Shown here in pieces: positions 33,767-43,499 of a stretch of 64,000 nt of DNA (within the stretch, counting starts at the first letter, position 1; every line of letters begins with the position of its first letter). The position numbers and the translations under genes are program-made. The stretch comes from Paenibacillus illinoisensis NBRC 15959 (GTDB lineage: Bacteria > Bacillota > Bacilli > Paenibacillales > Paenibacillaceae). A model generated the notes under the pieces. The model was not told where the DNA came from. It ran no database searches and saw only the letters and a program-made list of their open reading frames with translations. Location of the stretch: NCBI RefSeq assembly GCF_004000925.1, contig NZ_BIME01000001.1, forward strand, positions 310,001 through 374,000, in the 5' to 3' direction.

Positions 33767-34697
33767 TCACCCTCACTTTTGATTTGGTTTGTTTCATCTT
33801 CCGAAAAGCAGACGGGGTCATCCCTAGGCGCTTGCGGAAGACGGCATGCAAATAGTTGGCATTGGTAAAACCGGAGACAAGTGCAATCTGTTCAATCGAT
33901 CCGTTGCTCTCCTCCAGATTGCGGCACACCGCGCCAAGGCGAATATCTTCCAGCACACGGCTGAACGGCATGCCTGGCTGCACCTGATAAAATATCCGCT
34001 GCAGTTGTCTGGTGCTGATATGTAGCTTCTCTGCCACATGTTCCAGTGTGACGACATTGGAATAATTGGCCTCCATATACTGCACAGCATATTCATACCT
34101 GTACATGGACATATCCCGCTCCGGTGCTTCAACCCGGATTTCGCCGTTATCATGGGCACGAACGGTTCTCAGCAGAATGCTGATCACAAGCTGTTTAATG
34201 GATGTGTAATACCCGATCAGTTTACGATCACATGCTTCATACGCTTCCAAAAAACAGTTCATGGCCCGGTGATAATCATGCACCGGAACGAGGGGCAGCG
34301 CCTTGAGCTTGGCGATCGTCTCCTCGGATTCTGCGGCTTCCCAAGGATCTACATCCTCTCTGGGCTGCTCGACAATATCCACATGAAGACATAGTTCATC
34401 CATGTCCTCTTCGGCATCGGCCTCCTGATAGTGAACGACGCCAGGCCCGGTCAAATAAAGCATGCCTTCGGACAAGGAATGCATCTGGTCTCCCAGAATA
34501 ACTTTCCCCTTGCCCCGCGGTATAAAATGAAATTCAAATTCCGCATGGTTATGAAAATCAACGATTCGACCTGCCGGAAATGACGTCAAGTGAAATCGTA
34601 AAACCCGTATTTCGTAATGTCCCCAAGCAATGGTTATGTCCAAACGCTCGAGGAGATCCTGTCGTTCAAGCATTTTTTCAAAAGGATATCGGTTCAA
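33753..34697 (-). CDS. AraC family transcriptional regulator
   Basis: A 314-residue regulator with an N-terminal cupin domain (RIVDFHNHAEFEFHFIPRG near residue 45) and C-terminal double helix-turn-helix (about 200-300; LEHVAEKLHISTRQLQRIFY, then GFTNANYLHAVFRKRLGMTP). Translation starts at TTG with GGGGAGG before it. It is the middle gene of three, between two Gfo/Idh/MocA dehydrogenases, and probably controls their operon in response to a sugar. Confidence 0.9.
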   Translation of the reverse strand: MNRYPFEKMLERQDLLERLDITIAWGHYEIRVLRFHLTSFPAGRIVDFHNHAEFEFHFIPRGKGKVILGDQMHSLSEGMLYLTGPGVVHYQEADAEEDMDELCLHVDIVEQPREDVDPWEAAESEETIAKLKALPLVPVHDYHRAMNCFLEAYEACDRKLIGYYTSIKQLVISILLRTVRAHDNGEIRVEAPERDMSMYRYEYAVQYMEANYSNVVTLEHVAEKLHISTRQLQRIFYQVQPGMPFSRVLEDIRLGAVCRNLEESNGSIEQIALVSGFTNANYLHAVFRKRLGMTPSAFRKMKQTKSKVRVNGYE

Positions 34698-34718
34698 TAT
34701 CGTACCTCCCCAACCAGC

Positions 34719-35723
34719 CTAACCTTGCAAATCACTGAGGGAGATCCTGCGTCCTTCCTTGGCAGAGGTGTTGGCAGCTTCCATCAGGCGTGTCAGCTCG
34801 GCGGCAATCTGCAGATTCTCAGCAGCCAAGGAATCATGCTGAATATGGGAAACCCACTGATTGAATGCGCTTTCTCTTTTTTCCAGCAACGGAAGCTCAG
34901 TCCACTCCTTAATCGCCTCTGTACCCGCATTGCTCCGGATCAGCAGCCTGTCGTCAGGTGTACCATACAACAAGGTCCCTTCCGTTCCATGAACCTCAAT
35001 GGTAAATGGAGAGTGACTGTTCACGAAACCGGCCTCAACCACGCCGATCGCTCCAGAATCCGTAAATAGGGTTGCAACGGCATTATCTTCTACCTCTTTG
35101 CCTGTGACATAGCCGAAATTGGCACTCACACCTGTCACTTCCTGGCCCAGAAAGAGTCTGGTTAGATACATCGGATGGCATCCCAGATCAATCATAGCAC
35201 CTCCCTGACATTCCTCCAAGTTATAAAAGTGCTGAGGCAGCCAGTCGGCAATCGCTCCGTTATGAGACAGGCGAACCCGGACATAAGTCACTTTTCCGAG
35301 CAAACCTTGCTGGAGCACATCCTGAATGGTTAGCGTATATCCATCATTTAAGCGAGGTAAGGATACGGTCATCTTGACTCCCTGCTCACCGACTTCAGCC
35401 AGGATGGCATTCACTTCTTTTACCGTTGAAGCAATGACTTTTTCCGTAAAAATATGTTTACCTGCTCTTGCAGCAGCGGTGATAACGTCCTGGTGGTCAC
35501 GAGTAGGTGCATCCACAATCACGGCGTCGATATCTTTCTGTCCCAGCATCTCTTCAAGAGATGCAAAGTAGGGTACATTCAGTCGTTCGGCAGCTTCCTG
35601 CCCGCGCTGAACATTGTCATCCCATACGGCTGCAATTTCAGTGTCCTCATGTTCCTGGACTTGCTTGATATAATCCCATGCATGCACATGCCACAAGCTT
35701 ATTTTACCAATTCGAATGGTCAC
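34719..35723 (-). CDS. Gfo/Idh/MocA family oxidoreductase
   Basis: A 334-residue paralogue of the dehydrogenase two genes downstream. The N-terminus is less typical (IGKISLWHVHAWDY instead of GxGxxG), the EK lysine is in FTEKVIAST rather than EKP, and the substrate block is GGAMIDLGCHPMYLTRLF near residue 170. The altered nucleotide-binding start and EKV variant raise the question of whether it is catalytically standard. It begins with GTG, preceded by AGGAGG, and is first in the operon. The upstream gap (35724-36024) holds one terminator and AT-rich DNA without a clear promoter. Confidence 0.85.
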   Translation of the reverse strand: MTIRIGKISLWHVHAWDYIKQVQEHEDTEIAAVWDDNVQRGQEAAERLNVPYFASLEEMLGQKDIDAVIVDAPTRDHQDVITAAARAGKHIFTEKVIASTVKEVNAILAEVGEQGVKMTVSLPRLNDGYTLTIQDVLQQGLLGKVTYVRVRLSHNGAIADWLPQHFYNLEECQGGAMIDLGCHPMYLTRLFLGQEVTGVSANFGYVTGKEVEDNAVATLFTDSGAIGVVEAGFVNSHSPFTIEVHGTEGTLLYGTPDDRLLIRSNAGTEAIKEWTELPLLEKRESAFNQWVSHIQHDSLAAENLQIAAELTRLMEAANTSAKEGRRISLSDLQG

Positions 35724-35943
35724 GATGTCTTACCTCCTAGTATATAATATCCTGACATTTAAATATAAGTTATCACAGACTTCGTTTCATTTTAATAGAA
35801 ACAAGCGACAACAAATATATAAAATTACGACATACTATTAGGAATCGACATTCCGATCTCAACAATACAGGAAGGCAGTCCCTCCACGATATTGCGTGCT
35901 AGAAGCCGTAATGTTTGGATTACAAGACTTGCCATGGAAATTT

Positions 35944-35981
35944 AAAAAACCAGGTGCTCATGCATATGCACGGCACCTGGT
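35944..35981 (-). terminator. Terminator of the bpr gene
   Basis: ACCAGGTGC and GCACCTGGT form the outer stem and GTGCATATGCAT-type pairing continues inside; a run of Ts follows on the minus strand. Confidence 0.85.
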
Positions 35982-36024
35982 CTTGATCAAATAACAGACT
36001 GTGACTCATGATATTATTCGAGAT

Positions 36025-39000
36025 TTAAGGAAGCAAATTAGCTTCGGTCGGTGACTCAGGTTCTGATTCTGGTGCTGGTTCAGGTTCCGGAGTGTTCTCT
36101 TCCCCGGCAGTTACGTATAACCGGCCTGGTGCTTCGGTCTCGATTTTGTTGCCCGCTGCATCCTGAACGCGAATAACAATGACTCCACCCTCAAGGACTA
36201 ACGAGGAAGGTGTAGTATATGTGCCCGTATAATGACCGGGCTCTGTCTCCACCAGTGGAATCTCCGATCCGCCTTCCGCATTCAGATTCAGCGGCAGCTG
36301 GATTCGGAATGAAGCCTGCAGACCTGGAGCACTGTCGAAGGAGACCGTTACGGTTTCTCCGGACGCAATTCGCACATCTTCGGCAGGTGCAATATTGGTC
36401 AACTCCGGCAGCGTTGTTTCCACGTAGACTTTACGGGTTACCGTTGTTTTATTGCCCGCGACGTCCGTCGCAATGACTGTAACCGTGTTTTCGCCTTCAT
36501 TGACGAGAATACGATGACTGAAGCTTCGGTCTCTCTCCAACTTGACTGTCTCGCCGTTTACCGTAACCTTGTTGAGGAATTGATCCACTGCGCTGCCTGT
36601 AACATGCACCACTTCAGCGTTGGTTCGGCTTCCTTCCTCAGGCGTAAGAAGAGTTAATTGCGGCGGCGTCAGATCCTGGATAATGACAACGGGAAGTGAG
36701 CGATCCGTTACTTTACCATCAATGATTGCCTCTGCAGTAAAGGCATTGACTCCTGAACGAAGTTTGGCGTCAAACTTGAACGTTCCGTTAGTTACCGTTG
36801 TTGTCCCTGATACATCTTTGCCATTGTAAATTTTGATCTGAGCTCCATTCGCCGGAGAAGTACCTGATACGGTGAATGTCGTTTTATTGGAATAGGTATT
36901 GCTTGGTGCCGTAAGTACTGGTGCGTTTACCGGGTATCTTACCACCGCCCGAATCATATAGTTACCTTCTTCTGCAGGGGCTGTGTCCCATACGCCGCTT
37001 ACGCGCTGCCAGCTTCGTCCGGCATTGGTTCCGTTCTCATCGGTAGCGAGTCCCGGAGCACTTGTTCCTGCAACCGATTGTACATACACGATATAGAAAT
37101 CTCCGCTTGTGATGACCGGTTCTGGGAATTCAACGCTGGTCCACTGATCGTTGCGCAGTGCTGTTCCCTCAAACGGTCCTGCCAGCAAACGCCCCGGTGC
37201 TCCATTCGCTCCGGAAGCATCATAGACAGCATATTGGAATGCGGTTCCACCAGGCACAGGCCACTCTGAGTTCCAGAACCGGAACGATGCGCCTGTTACT
37301 TGCGCGGTTGCTTGCTCAGGTGTCATCCGGACTGCCCAGGCATTATCTGCGGCTACAAATGCTCTTGCATTCTCCGCTGTACCGTCATCATATGCGATCT
37401 CTCCAGGGAAACCAATAAACGGCTTCAATGCCACACTTGCATCCGCAGCACCATTCCCTGGTACCGTCACATTAACGGTTTTACTGTAATAATCTGCAGC
37501 TCTGACGGAGACGGTATAACTTCCTTCCAGCACATCCAGTACGAAACTGCCGTCCGACCCGGTACGAACCTCGCCTACCTGGGCATCTTCCAGTACCAGA
37601 ACGGAAGCATCGGCCACCGGTTCGCCTGTCCGCTCGTCGGTAACGATACCTTCAATCGTACCATGAGGTATAGCTTCCAGATTGAAATTGGCTTTTGCAC
37701 CACTACCGTCGGTAATGGTTACTGCTTGTGTACGCGGATAATAACCATAAGCCTCCGCTTTCAATGTATAATCACCCGCCACATGAGTGAAGCTGTACTT
37801 CCCTGTGGATGGATCAGTTTTCACCGAACGTCCGGTTTCAATGACCGTAACCGTTGCACTTGCAGGCAGGCTTTGTGGATTAACGGAGCCTGTTTCCGGT
37901 TTCTCAGCCTCAGGCTGCTGCTGCTTGGATTGATTGAATTCTGCCTTATCGGTTCGTGTAACCTTGTACCAGGAGTTGTCATATTCCGGTTTTGGCTTGT
38001 CACTGCTGAGCACTACCGAACTATCCTGTGTAACCGTCTCTGGAGCAATGCTCAAGATGCGGAAATCGTCAATATACCAACCGGTCTTGACCACACTGCT
38101 ATCTGAGGTCAGGCGGAATCGGAATTGAACTTCGTTTCCAGTCAGCGAACTCAGGTCATAAAAGACCGGTGTCCATTGCTTGCCATTAGAATTGTGAGAG
38201 AACTTGCCCAGCTCTGACCAGGTGCTTCCACCATCAGATGAAGCTTCCACATAGCCAAAATCATATCCGCCCTCAATTTCATACCAGTGGTTGAATGTCA
38301 GGGTAGCATCATTGGTATCCGTCAAATCCACAACGGGTGAAACCAGTGAATAGTTTGAACCATTCTCATACGTACTGTCCAGATCAGTTGCCCAGACATT
38401 TGGCGGAGAAACAGCACTCGCTGGTCCATTAACTGGAACCCCGCGTTCCCATTCATCCTTCGTTCCAGAATGGGTCCAGCCATTATCGTCACTACCGTCA
38501 AATTGGTCGACGTAAATGTCCTCCGGCACCTCAACAGAGATGGATACCTCATTCGACTTTTCACTCTCATTGCCGCTATAATCCAGAGCCGCAACGGTGT
38601 AATAGTACGTTGCATCCGTTACTGTAGCTGTATCTGTAAATGTTGTCGCTCTTGTATTTCCGATCGCCTCGTATTCGGCACCCGAAGTTGTCGAACGATA
38701 CACAACATAAGACTCCAGATCCTCATCGTCAGGTCCATTCCAGGATAACGCCACATTACCCAGAACGTCAGCTGTAGCGCTCAGCTCTACAGGTGCACCC
38801 GGAGCGATATCATCTGGTGATTGTACAGAGAAGTCATCGATATACCAGCCTGCCTTCTGTACAGTGTTGTCACTGGTCAGATTAAACTGGATGAACACCT
38901 GTTGTCCTGCATATTCACGCAGGTCCACATACTGGGTTTTCCAATCACCGCCTGTGCCCGTAAAGCTTAATAGTTCTTCAAATACATAGTCACTGTCTTC

Positions 39001-41259
39001 CGTCGCGATGTATACCTTACCGAAGTCAATATTGCTCTCCAGATCAAACCAGTGTTTGAACGAGAGTAAAGCCCCTTCAGGACTTTCGGTTAGATCTATA
39101 GGTGGTGCGACCAGATAGGCGTTGCTATTTGCTGCATAAGTACCCTCCAGGTTGGTGGCAATGACCTTTTCGCCGGAGGCTGCACTGCCAGGTCCGCTGA
39201 TTGGTGCACCCCAAACCCATGTGCTTCCTATACCTCCGGTTGTGAAGCCCAACTGATCTTCTTCAAAATCCTGAACATATCCAGGCTGGACCCCATTGGA
39301 TACAGCCACTTTGTACACCTGGCTGTCAAATCCGTTGTTGCCGTAATCGTTAACCCGGATATAATATTCCACACCTTCAGGTTCGATCAAGAATGCTGGA
39401 ATGGAAGTGGAATAGGTTCCATCCTTACTGTCCCCCGCTATGCGGTTCATCGGCAGATAGACATACTGGCTTGTTCCCGTCGTTTTGGCAAAAGCCTCTA
39501 CGGAGACCACTCCCACATTGTCCGTTACATGAGCCGTCAGCGGAATATCGAGTCCGGTAAAAGCTGAATTCACAGGTGTATGCTGGAGTACCGGTTCTTC
39601 CAGATCATCACCTGCGGTAACCACTCGTCCCGACACTGTTCCAATCCCTTCAAGTACAGAACCAACAGCATCCAGCGCATTAATAATGCCATGACCATAG
39701 CCATTGTTTGGCGATGTTGGATATTGACTATCCGTTCTCGGAGTTGCTGTATCCATAATGATCTGTTCCAGCTGATCTACAGTCAGGGAATGATTGGCCT
39801 GAAGCAGTAGTGCTGCAAGTGCTGTGGTATGCGGGCCGGCCATGGATGTTCCGTCCCAGCCTCCCTCATATACTCCACCTGGAACAGAGGAACGGATATT
39901 GACCCCTGGTGCCGAAACTTCCGGCTTAATCTCGTCATATGGAGATGGACCAAGGAGTGAGAAGGAAGCCAAATTACCGTTTATATCCGTAGCGCCTGTG
40001 GCGAAGCTTTCAGGATAATTGGCTGGGTTCGCGACCGAACCCGGGCCACCAGGATTCGTCAGTCTCACATTACCGGCAGAAAACTCGGGGAAAATCTGTG
40101 CATCCCGCCAGGCTTGTACCATAGGTCGGAACCACTCGTCCAGTCCTGCACCGCCACCCCAGGAGTTGTTAACCACATCCGGGGCGAGTTCAGGGTGAAG
40201 GTTGCCTTCGGCATCCACGGGTGCGATCAGCCACTGTCCACCATCCAGGATAATGGCATCCGTGGTCTCCGGATTAAATATCCGTACACCGATCCATTTT
40301 GCACCTGGAGCAACCCCGATCTGATTGCTTCCATCTTCTTCTGAACCTACCATTGTCCCCATCGTATGTGTACCATGCCCATCCTCATCGGCGGGCAGGG
40401 AAGCGTTACTATGTGGATCATACCAGCTGAGCTCTGGATCGACGATATTGCCTGAGGCATCGAGTCCTCTCCATTTGCTGCGAAGAGCTGGATGATTGTA
40501 ATCAACCCCACTATCCAAGTTGGCAACGACGATGCCTGTTCCATCGATTCCTCTCTCCCAAACTGCGGGTGCATTGATATAATCGATATTCCATTCGACA
40601 TTTTCTGTTGCCAGATTATCCTTTGATGCAGCTTCCGAGTCCTTGGAAGTTGCTGCATCTTCCTTGACCGGTGTTTTTGCAGGATCTGCAGCCGGAGCCG
40701 CACTTGCCTTTTCTTTGTTCACCTCAGCTTTTTGCAAGTAACGCGTTTCGTTAGGGAGAACTTTCTCCACTTCAGGCAGCAGAGCAATCTGTTCCATGAC
40801 TTCCTTGGTACTCGTTACGGCGAGTGAATTGACGATAAAATAGCTTTTATATTCTTTGACATTTCCTTTGTCAATTTCTTTCTCGAGATAGCTTTCGAGC
40901 GTGTACTGCGTCCGCGAAGCCGTTTCCCGGAGAGAGCTGACAACCGAATTGCGTACGGACAGCTTGGTCGCTGAAGCCGTCTGTTTCTCAATCGTCGCCT
41001 TTTCCATGGCCTGTTTCGAGACCGCTGACGTGTCGACCTGCTCCTTCATTTTCACGAGATAGGTGACATAGTCGCTATCCTCAAACTGTTTGGTCAATTT
41101 CGCGTTGACTTTGGATGTCGAGACCTTGGCCAGGCTTGATTTCATGTCGATTTTTTGTGATGTGGAGTTTTCAGCTGAAACCGGATGTACAATCGAAAAT
41201 GCAAGGAGAAGCGAGAGGCCCATGGAGATGGGCTTGCGTAACCGATTACTCTTAATCAA
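36025..41259 (-). CDS. bpr: Bacillopeptidase F-like secreted S8 serine protease, multidomain
   Basis: A 1744-residue exported subtilase. Signal peptide 1-29; I9-type propeptide about 50-175; acidic linker; S8 catalytic domain about 225-545 with Asp249 (ANLDSG), His295 (GHGTHT) and Ser472 (GTSMAG); then MAM-like module 1 (660-817), FN3 (818-912), MAM-like module 2 (914-1070), two carboxypeptidase-regulatory-like beta domains (about 1125-1290), a propeller or jelly-roll region and Big/glucodextranase-like domains to a Glu/Pro-rich tail. The catalytic domain and order follow B. subtilis Bpr closely, which as I recall has about 1430 residues and only one MAM-like module. Start is TTG with AAGGAG 9 bases before it. 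No sortase motif or SLH domain is seen. Confidence 0.93.
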   Translation of the reverse strand: MIKSNRLRKPISMGLSLLLAFSIVHPVSAENSTSQKIDMKSSLAKVSTSKVNAKLTKQFEDSDYVTYLVKMKEQVDTSAVSKQAMEKATIEKQTASATKLSVRNSVVSSLRETASRTQYTLESYLEKEIDKGNVKEYKSYFIVNSLAVTSTKEVMEQIALLPEVEKVLPNETRYLQKAEVNKEKASAAPAADPAKTPVKEDAATSKDSEAASKDNLATENVEWNIDYINAPAVWERGIDGTGIVVANLDSGVDYNHPALRSKWRGLDASGNIVDPELSWYDPHSNASLPADEDGHGTHTMGTMVGSEEDGSNQIGVAPGAKWIGVRIFNPETTDAIILDGGQWLIAPVDAEGNLHPELAPDVVNNSWGGGAGLDEWFRPMVQAWRDAQIFPEFSAGNVRLTNPGGPGSVANPANYPESFATGATDINGNLASFSLLGPSPYDEIKPEVSAPGVNIRSSVPGGVYEGGWDGTSMAGPHTTALAALLLQANHSLTVDQLEQIIMDTATPRTDSQYPTSPNNGYGHGIINALDAVGSVLEGIGTVSGRVVTAGDDLEEPVLQHTPVNSAFTGLDIPLTAHVTDNVGVVSVEAFAKTTGTSQYVYLPMNRIAGDSKDGTYSTSIPAFLIEPEGVEYYIRVNDYGNNGFDSQVYKVAVSNGVQPGYVQDFEEDQLGFTTGGIGSTWVWGAPISGPGSAASGEKVIATNLEGTYAANSNAYLVAPPIDLTESPEGALLSFKHWFDLESNIDFGKVYIATEDSDYVFEELLSFTGTGGDWKTQYVDLREYAGQQVFIQFNLTSDNTVQKAGWYIDDFSVQSPDDIAPGAPVELSATADVLGNVALSWNGPDDEDLESYVVYRSTTSGAEYEAIGNTRATTFTDTATVTDATYYYTVAALDYSGNESEKSNEVSISVEVPEDIYVDQFDGSDDNGWTHSGTKDEWERGVPVNGPASAVSPPNVWATDLDSTYENGSNYSLVSPVVDLTDTNDATLTFNHWYEIEGGYDFGYVEASSDGGSTWSELGKFSHNSNGKQWTPVFYDLSSLTGNEVQFRFRLTSDSSVVKTGWYIDDFRILSIAPETVTQDSSVVLSSDKPKPEYDNSWYKVTRTDKAEFNQSKQQQPEAEKPETGSVNPQSLPASATVTVIETGRSVKTDPSTGKYSFTHVAGDYTLKAEAYGYYPRTQAVTITDGSGAKANFNLEAIPHGTIEGIVTDERTGEPVADASVLVLEDAQVGEVRTGSDGSFVLDVLEGSYTVSVRAADYYSKTVNVTVPGNGAADASVALKPFIGFPGEIAYDDGTAENARAFVAADNAWAVRMTPEQATAQVTGASFRFWNSEWPVPGGTAFQYAVYDASGANGAPGRLLAGPFEGTALRNDQWTSVEFPEPVITSGDFYIVYVQSVAGTSAPGLATDENGTNAGRSWQRVSGVWDTAPAEEGNYMIRAVVRYPVNAPVLTAPSNTYSNKTTFTVSGTSPANGAQIKIYNGKDVSGTTTVTNGTFKFDAKLRSGVNAFTAEAIIDGKVTDRSLPVVIIQDLTPPQLTLLTPEEGSRTNAEVVHVTGSAVDQFLNKVTVNGETVKLERDRSFSHRILVNEGENTVTVIATDVAGNKTTVTRKVYVETTLPELTNIAPAEDVRIASGETVTVSFDSAPGLQASFRIQLPLNLNAEGGSEIPLVETEPGHYTGTYTTPSSLVLEGGVIVIRVQDAAGNKIETEAPGRLYVTAGEENTPEPEPAPESEPESPTEANLLP

Positions 41260-41677
41260 ACTTTTCCACTCCTTTTACCCGGTTTTTGGATTATTTTGAT
41301 GCTTAAGCCCTTCTCAATTAAAATCAAAATGGAATTACAGCCTTTTGAGGACACCAATAGACGCCCGAATCATTACATAGAGCCTCACCTCCTTTAAAGG
41401 TCTGGTTACACAGGCGATATGAAACGGTAGCAGCAGATTGTAAGTCTTGGAAGTTTAGAAATGGAAGAATGATAGGCCCAAACATGAGAGTGAATGTCGA
41501 TAAGCATTCATATAGGAGGGTAATCACGAGCGTTAGCAGAAAGCTTGCCAGGGAGTGAATGAAACGTTCATTTGCGATTTGTTCGAGTGATGTAGGAATC
41601 TCTTTAAATTACATGTAATAACCAAATTGCAATTTAACTGGATTTTTATGGAATAGTATATCGTCACCATTTGATAT
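41260..41677 (-). other. Long leader and intergenic region upstream of bpr
   Basis: From the predicted start point near 41648 to the TTG at 41259 the leader would be about 390 nt. It contains a near-perfect Shine-Dalgarno (AAAGGAGGTGAGG) in front of ATG TAA, a short overlapping reading frame and, further upstream, a CCTCCT that could pair with the AGGAGG. No known riboswitch or T-box signature was seen. The DNA from 41684 to 41880 is AT-rich without genes. Confidence 0.45.
41335..41373 (-). CDS. Possible 12-codon leader peptide overlapping a start-stop element
   Basis: An ATG at 41376-41378 with GGAGG 9 bases before it is followed at once by TAA (41373-41375). The last A of that stop begins another ATG, opening MIRASIGVLKRL and a stop at 41335-41337. 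The coding value is uncertain; the ribosome binding site is stronger than that of most genes here. Alternatives are a decayed holin-like type I toxin or chance. Confidence 0.35.
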   Translation of the reverse strand: MIRASIGVLKRL

Positions 41678-41683
41678 GTACAA
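41655..41683 (-). promoter_or_regulatory. Putative sigma-A promoter of bpr
   Basis: On the minus strand TTGTAC and TATACT are separated by exactly 17 bp. The start point would lie near 41648, about 390 bases before the bpr TTG. Confidence 0.55.
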
Positions 41684-41882
41684 GCACTTTTCTAGAAAAA
41701 TATAGAAAATAAGACTTTTTAATGCTTTTATATGTCTGATGTCTCTCTTAACTTGAAATCGTTTTTTCATAATTGCGCACCATTGGTGTCGCCATAGATT
41801 GAAATCATGTCTTTATGACTAAGACTTGCTGTGTAAGAGACAACTGAAATGCATAGCACACCCTCGTCACAACCATGAATAA

Positions 41883-41910
41883 CAAAAAGAACCGACAATG
41901 CTGCCGGCTC
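41883..41910 (-). terminator. Terminator of the GH29 gene
   Basis: GAGCCGGCA pairs with TGTCGGTTC (with G-U pairs) around GCAT and is followed by TTTTTG on the minus strand. Confidence 0.75.
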
Positions 41911-41920
41911 CATCCTTCAC

Positions 41921-43381
41921 TTAGTCCATTTCAATCTTGAATACGACAGGCGATTCGCTCTTCACATTTGTTGTTGTGATCGTCAGCGCATCTGCTGTTC
42001 TTACCCATTGAGGGCGTTCATCAAATCCCAAAATCTCAATGCTTTTGATTATTCCTTGGAAGTGATGTGAATTCTCTTTCAAGGATCGAATACGAACCTC
42101 TCCGTTGTCCGGATAGACAAGAACCGTGGCGTAGAGACTGCTGTCTTTTACTGTAAAACGAATATCTTCACTGGTAAACATCTTGGTATCTCCGTCTGTG
42201 AATTGGCCTTCCTTCACTTCTGTCGGACCTTCGCCGTAAGTACGCCAGAAGGAAGTATCATAGATCGCCTCTCCGTTCACTCCGAGCCACTCACCTATGG
42301 CTAACAGAATATCCCGGTCTTCCTCCGGTATGCTGCCATCCGCTTTGGGTCCAACATTGAGAAGCAGATTGCCGTTTTTGCTCACAATGTCGACCAGATC
42401 CCTGATGATTTCATTCGCTGTTTTGTAGTTATTATTTTCCGTGTAGCACCAGGAGTTTTTGGCGACGGCCGTATCGGTTTGCCAGTAGTAGGGCTTAAGG
42501 TCGGCAAACTGCCCTCGTTCCACGTCGGGAACGGCACAGCCCAACACAAACGCATCATGTTTGTAGTTAATGACTACAGGAATTCCCCACTCTTCTCCTT
42601 TGTTATAGTAATACGCGCTGAATTTTTTCAGATAGGGCTTGAAGGCTGCATTCTGAATCCACCAATCAAAATAAAAGACTCGCGGCTGATATTGATCAAC
42701 CAGCTCACAGCAGCGAACCAGCCAGTCTTCCAGAAATTCCTTGGAAGGAGGTGAGCCATACAGATCATGATGGTCCGGCTCAGGCATGGCAGGCCAGTAA
42801 AAATCTCCGCGACTAAGGGGCTCCTGGATATCCGATTCAAATTCCTTCCCGTGGGACATGAAGAACCAGTGCTCTGCCCGGTGCGAGGAGACGCACAATG
42901 TAAGGTCTTGCTTCTCATAAGCGGTCTTCATCTCCCCCAGAAGATCGCGTTTGGGTCCCATTTCAACTGTGTTATAGTGGGAAATGGAGCTTTTATACAT
43001 TTGAAATCCGTCATGGTGCTCAGCGACAGGCATCACGTATCTGGCTCCAGCCTTTTTGAATAGTGTGGCCCATTCGTCAGCATCGAACTTTTCCGCACGG
43101 AACATGGGAATGAAATCCTTATATCCAAAATCCTTCGGGTGCCCATATACTTCAAGATGGTGTTCATGGGCTTGGGAACCCTGGATATACATATTACGTG
43201 AGTACCACTCACTATCATAAGCCGGAATGGAATACAGTCCCCAGTGAATGAAAATGCCGAACTTGGCATTCCTGTACCAATCCGGGACCTGATACGCACG
43301 GAGTGACTTCCAGTTATCCTTGAATCGCCCTTCAGCAATGGTGGCTTCAATCTTTTGCAAATATTCGGTATGCTCCATCAT
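41921..43381 (-). CDS. Alpha-L-fucosidase, glycoside hydrolase family 29
   Basis: A 486-residue (beta/alpha)8 hydrolase that removes alpha-linked fucose from glycans. FGIFIHWGLYSIPAYDSEWY near residue 40 is the family signature, the AEHHDGF block near 118 binds substrate, and the Asp in YFDWW near 240 is the expected nucleophile; LLNVGPKADGSIP near 345 is also conserved. A C-terminal beta domain of about 100 residues follows. No signal peptide is present, so it acts inside the cell on imported fucosides. It is divergent from an AraC gene that probably controls it. Confidence 0.92.
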   Translation of the reverse strand: MMEHTEYLQKIEATIAEGRFKDNWKSLRAYQVPDWYRNAKFGIFIHWGLYSIPAYDSEWYSRNMYIQGSQAHEHHLEVYGHPKDFGYKDFIPMFRAEKFDADEWATLFKKAGARYVMPVAEHHDGFQMYKSSISHYNTVEMGPKRDLLGEMKTAYEKQDLTLCVSSHRAEHWFFMSHGKEFESDIQEPLSRGDFYWPAMPEPDHHDLYGSPPSKEFLEDWLVRCCELVDQYQPRVFYFDWWIQNAAFKPYLKKFSAYYYNKGEEWGIPVVINYKHDAFVLGCAVPDVERGQFADLKPYYWQTDTAVAKNSWCYTENNNYKTANEIIRDLVDIVSKNGNLLLNVGPKADGSIPEEDRDILLAIGEWLGVNGEAIYDTSFWRTYGEGPTEVKEGQFTDGDTKMFTSEDIRFTVKDSSLYATVLVYPDNGEVRIRSLKENSHHFQGIIKSIEILGFDERPQWVRTADALTITTTNVKSESPVVFKIEMD

Positions 43382-43499
43382 CTGTTCTCATCCCTTTCGT
43401 TATCCTGTTCCCTTGTATTGTAGCGGTAGGATGAAGGGATAGACATGCAGAACACTAACTTTTGGATGCACAATAATAACCTTGTAAGGAGATACGCTC

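Noticed and set aside
32675..33868. 397-codon open frame on the plus strand opposite the Gfo/Idh/MocA gene
   Set aside because: It mirrors a clearly coding minus-strand gene, has no ribosome binding site and its translation is rich in Cys/His/Phe without any family signature.
37300..38106. 268-codon plus-strand frame inside bpr
   Set aside because: Antisense shadow of the protease gene; composition is atypical and there is no start signal.
41324..41527. 67-codon minus-strand frame in the bpr leader, with a hydrophobic stretch like holin-like type I toxins
   Set aside because: It lacks a ribosome binding site (the DNA before it is CCTCCT), runs through the start-stop element and has no charged tail typical of such toxins. 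Kept only as an alternative idea for the leader.
43382..43499. ATCCCTT and AAGGGAT inverted repeat in the GH29/AraC gap
   Set aside because: Only 7 bases per arm and widely separated; too weak to list as an operator.
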